A program made the position numbers and the translations under genes. The notes below the pieces were generated by a model. The model saw nothing but the letters and a program-made list of their open reading frames with translations. It ran no database searches and had not been told where the DNA came from. 64,000 nucleotides of DNA from JALYXI01 sp963795835 (GTDB taxonomy: Bacteria > Acidobacteriota > Terriglobia > Bryobacterales > Bryobacteraceae): the NCBI GenBank assembly GCA_963795835.1, contig CAWCJC010000003.1, positions 1 through 64,000 on the forward strand, read 5' to 3'. Position 1 is the stretch's first letter. Each line of letters starts with the position of its first letter. This document shows positions 61,592 through 64,000 of the stretch, one piece after another.

Positions 61592-63232
61592 TCATCGAAG
61601 GCGGAAGCGGCGCAGCAAGGGACCGGCGATGGCGTTCTGTGCGGTCTCCAGTTCCTGCACGCCCAAGACCCGGCAGGCTGCGTAAAAAGCGGCGGAGCCC
61701 AGCGTCATGGAGATCGCCAGGTCCATTAGCAGCGCGAAGAAGCGGGCCCCCGCAATGGCGCGAATCCAGTAATCCGAGGCGTAACAGACCGCGGCCAGCA
61801 GAGCCGAAGCGGCAGCGATCTTTACGAAGCTTCGCAGGAGCGCTGCGCCCTCCACGCCGCCGATGCGCTTGCGGATCAGCATCAGCAAAACCGCGAAATT
61901 AAACAAGGCAACAGCCGATGTCGAAAGGGCCAGCCCGCGATGGCCCAAGTGGAATTGCTTTGTCAGGGTGAAGGCCACCGCGGCATTGATGAGGATCGAC
62001 GCCATGCTGACCACCATGGGCGTGCGGGCGTCGTTCAGGGCGTAGAACGCAGGTGCCAGGATCTTCACGGCGGCGTAGCCCGTCAATCCCACCGCATAAC
62101 AGGAGAGCGCGATGGCGGTCTGGTGGGTGGCAAACGCGGTAAAGGCGCGGTGCTGATAGATGACCGCGATCATGCTTTCACCCAAAACCGCGAGGCCCAC
62201 CGCCGAAGGTATGGTCAGCAGCATGACCAGCGCCAGCGCGTGCGACAAGGTATCGCGGAAGCCAGGCATGTCCTCCGCGGCCGCACTTCGGGAAATGGCC
62301 GGCAGCGATGCGGAAGCAATCGCGACACCGAACAAACCCAGCGGCAATTGCATGAACCGGAAGGCGTAACTCAACCAGCTCACCGGGCCGTTGATGACGT
62401 GTCCGGTGGCATCGGTGATGCCGGTCGCGAAGTTCGAGTTGACCAGAACGTTGATTTGCACCGAAGCATTCCCCAGGATCGCGGGTCCCATCAGTCGCAG
62501 CACATTTCGAAATCCCGGATGTGCCAACTGCACCGCCGGCCAATATCGAAAACCCGAGCGGATCAACGAAGGGACCTGAAACAGAAGCTGCATCAGGCCC
62601 CCGACCACCACCCCGTATGCCATGCCCTCAATGCGCGAGATCCCCACAGACGGCCCAATCCACTGCCCGAGTACCAATCCAAACCCAACCGAGCCTACGT
62701 TGAACCATACCGAAGAAAGCGCCGGCACGCCGAACTGCTTGCACGCATTCAGAACGCCCATTGCCTGCGCTGCCAGCGCCACCACCAGCAGAAACGGGAA
62801 CATGATGCGCGTCAGCCGCACTGCCATTTCAAACTTGCCCGGAATCTTATGAAAGCTGGATGCAAACAGCTCCACCAACTGCGGGCTGAACACCATTCCC
62901 ACTATAGTGAGGGTCCCAACGATGACCAGAATCCCCGTCGCCACCAGGTTGTACAGCTCGCGAGCTTCGTCCTTGCCCTTGGTTGTCAGGTACTTGGTGA
63001 ACGTCGGAACGAAGGCGGAGGAAAGCGCGCCTTCCGCGAACAAATCGCGCGTCAGATTCGGAATTCGGAACGCGATGTTGAAGGCATCCATCGCTGCGCC
63101 TGCTCCAAACAAAGCGCTCATCACACTCTCCCGCACCAACCCGCTGATGCGGCTCAGAAAAATAGCGGCGGAGGCGACTCCGGCCGATCGCGCCAGCCCG
63201 GCGCTCTGTTTCTCTTCCACCGCCACGGTCAC
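61592..63232 (-). CDS. murJ: MurJ lipid II flippase (MviN)
   Basis: 546 residues, about 14 transmembrane helices. N-terminal ISGLVRESVMSALFGAGAAM and NIAFRIPNLTRDLFAEGALS are the family's signature start; MGPAILGNASVQINVLVNSN and YGVVVGGLMQLLFQ are further conserved parts. Flips lipid II for peptidoglycan assembly. Overlaps the upstream PfkB-family gene by 4 nt, which makes the two co-translated. Confidence 0.93.
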   Translation of the reverse strand: MTVAVEEKQSAGLARSAGVASAAIFLSRISGLVRESVMSALFGAGAAMDAFNIAFRIPNLTRDLFAEGALSSAFVPTFTKYLTTKGKDEARELYNLVATGILVIVGTLTIVGMVFSPQLVELFASSFHKIPGKFEMAVRLTRIMFPFLLVVALAAQAMGVLNACKQFGVPALSSVWFNVGSVGFGLVLGQWIGPSVGISRIEGMAYGVVVGGLMQLLFQVPSLIRSGFRYWPAVQLAHPGFRNVLRLMGPAILGNASVQINVLVNSNFATGITDATGHVINGPVSWLSYAFRFMQLPLGLFGVAIASASLPAISRSAAAEDMPGFRDTLSHALALVMLLTIPSAVGLAVLGESMIAVIYQHRAFTAFATHQTAIALSCYAVGLTGYAAVKILAPAFYALNDARTPMVVSMASILINAAVAFTLTKQFHLGHRGLALSTSAVALFNFAVLLMLIRKRIGGVEGAALLRSFVKIAAASALLAAVCYASDYWIRAIAGARFFALLMDLAISMTLGSAAFYAACRVLGVQELETAQNAIAGPLLRRFRLR

Positions 63233-64000
63233 TCGACCCTGCGGAGTTCCACTTCTGGATACAGCTTCCGCGCATTCTCAAGCGAAGCGAAACGCATGCC
63301 CGGCAGCGCCGCGGACGCTGTCCCCGCAGCTACGCCCCACCGGAGCGCGTCGTGATAATCGTCCTTGTTTTCCATCGACCAAAGGAACGCCGCCACCAGA
63401 GCATCGCCCGCGCCAATGGGGCTCACGGTCTGGATATGCGGAGGAATCACCTCGGTAATCTCACCACCGAACGACGCCACCACACCCTTGCTGCCGAGCG
63501 AAAGAATGACGCGTTCCGCGCCTAACCGGGCGATCTGTTCGGCAGCGCTCAGGTACTGGTTCCGCGTGAGCAACGCCGTATTGAGAAGCCGCTCCGCTTC
63601 CGCCTGATTCGGCTTCACCACCGTGGGGCGCGCTTCCAAGCCCAGCCGCAACGCCTCGCCATCGGTATCGAGCAGCGTCTTCACCCGCTTCTTGTGCGCG
63701 AACGCGATCAAGCCGGCGTAGAAGTCGTCCGGGACACCGGGGGGAAGGCTGCCGCACAACATCAGCCAGTTCACGCCCTCCAGGCGTGCCCGCACGGCTC
63801 TCTCCAGCTTTGCGACTTCGGATTTATCCAGTGTCGGTCCTGGCTCATTCAGCTTGATGGTCAGGCCATGCCGGTCCATCAAAGTCAGGTTTGTCCGAAC
63901 GCGATTCCGAATCCGCACGACAACCACGGGAAAGCCGCAATCCCGCAGGAACTCCTCGAAACGAACTCCTGATGCGCCGCCCGCCGGCAGAATTGCGATC
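63229..64000 (-). CDS. PfkB-family sugar-phosphate kinase, 5' end beyond the window
   Basis: At least 257 residues of the C-terminal part; the frame stays open to the right edge (upstream codons read ILPAGGASGVRFEEFLRDCG), so the start lies outside. GRLP-like LCGSLPPGVPDDFYAGLI, VVKPNQAEAERLLN and SPIGAGDALVAAFLW (the PfkB GAGD motif with catalytic Asp) point to the 1-phosphofructokinase/tagatose-6-phosphate kinase subgroup. Exact substrate cannot be told. Overlaps murJ by 4 nt. Confidence 0.9.
   Translation of the reverse strand, partial: IAILPAGGASGVRFEEFLRDCGFPVVVVRIRNRVRTNLTLMDRHGLTIKLNEPGPTLDKSEVAKLERAVRARLEGVNWLMLCGSLPPGVPDDFYAGLIAFAHKKRVKTLLDTDGEALRLGLEARPTVVKPNQAEAERLLNTALLTRNQYLSAAEQIARLGAERVILSLGSKGVVASFGGEITEVIPPHIQTVSPIGAGDALVAAFLWSMENKDDYHDALRWGVAAGTASAALPGMRFASLENARKLYPEVELRRVE

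Overview
The window looks like chromosomal DNA from an acidobacterium, most likely of the Solibacter/Bryobacter group. The evidence is indirect but consistent. It encodes several secreted proteins whose C- or N-terminal domain resembles the Solibacter-type TIGR03437 domain (8672-12562, 15084-17180, 23554-25230), a VWFA protein of the acidobacterial type (38637-39545), a PEP-CTERM protein with a choice-of-anchor A-like region (48291-49313), collagen-like and VCBS-repeat secreted proteins, and an HspR-controlled dnaK-dnaJ cluster. The DNA is GC-rich with dense, short-spaced operons. No rRNA, tRNA, CRISPR array or intact insertion sequence was seen.

Layout. The left edge (1-89, minus) is the start of a ParB-like-domain gene with a good promoter and RBS, followed by a poorly coding stretch; this may be the end of a mobile element. 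Next come a bactofilin plus pseudokinase/SPOR pair (672-2278), a 5'-truncated comM remnant, an aminotransferase, a nitroreductase, and an ABC exporter whose permease is fused to an amidohydrolase (4753-8558). Positions 8672-17180 hold three large secreted proteins. Positions 17224-21666 hold the heat-shock cluster (dnaK, dnaJ, hspR, one exported protein) with a visible promoter, a HAIR-like operator and an intercistronic terminator. Positions 21895-27736 carry a CBS/CbiX/flavoreductase operon, a secreted protein, a dGTPase/TPR operon and a MerR regulator. Positions 27690-35300 are a long minus-strand run: tilS, ftsH, S9 peptidase, Gfo/Idh/MocA oxidoreductase, MFS transporter. Positions 35300-43488 are mostly housekeeping genes (KDO8P phosphatase-like, recQ, queA, rluD-like, cyclophilin, nadD), interrupted by VWFA and collagen-like exported proteins. 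Positions 43608-49696 are accessory, surface or unknown genes. Positions 49715-64000 return to core genes: uvrB, thiE, modBC, macro domain, ribA, LytS-type kinase, class A PBP, RlpA-like, metallothionein, zinc-ribbon protein, murJ and a PfkB kinase that runs off the right edge.

A striking property of the sequence is at least eight conserved genes (dnaK, MFS, S9 peptidase, rluD, SGNH protein, uvrB, PBP, rlpA-like), and probably a ninth, whose reading frame is broken once. In each of the eight, skipping exactly one base restores a full-length product of normal family size. Insertion errors in the underlying sequence are the simplest explanation, but the uniform +1 direction deserves a check against reads.

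The most interesting biological candidates are the bactofilin/pseudokinase-SPOR pair, the ABC-2 permease with a C-terminal amidohydrolase predicted to face the periplasm, and the two exported proteins (39591-41318 and 43608-45600) that share an unnamed N-terminal domain.
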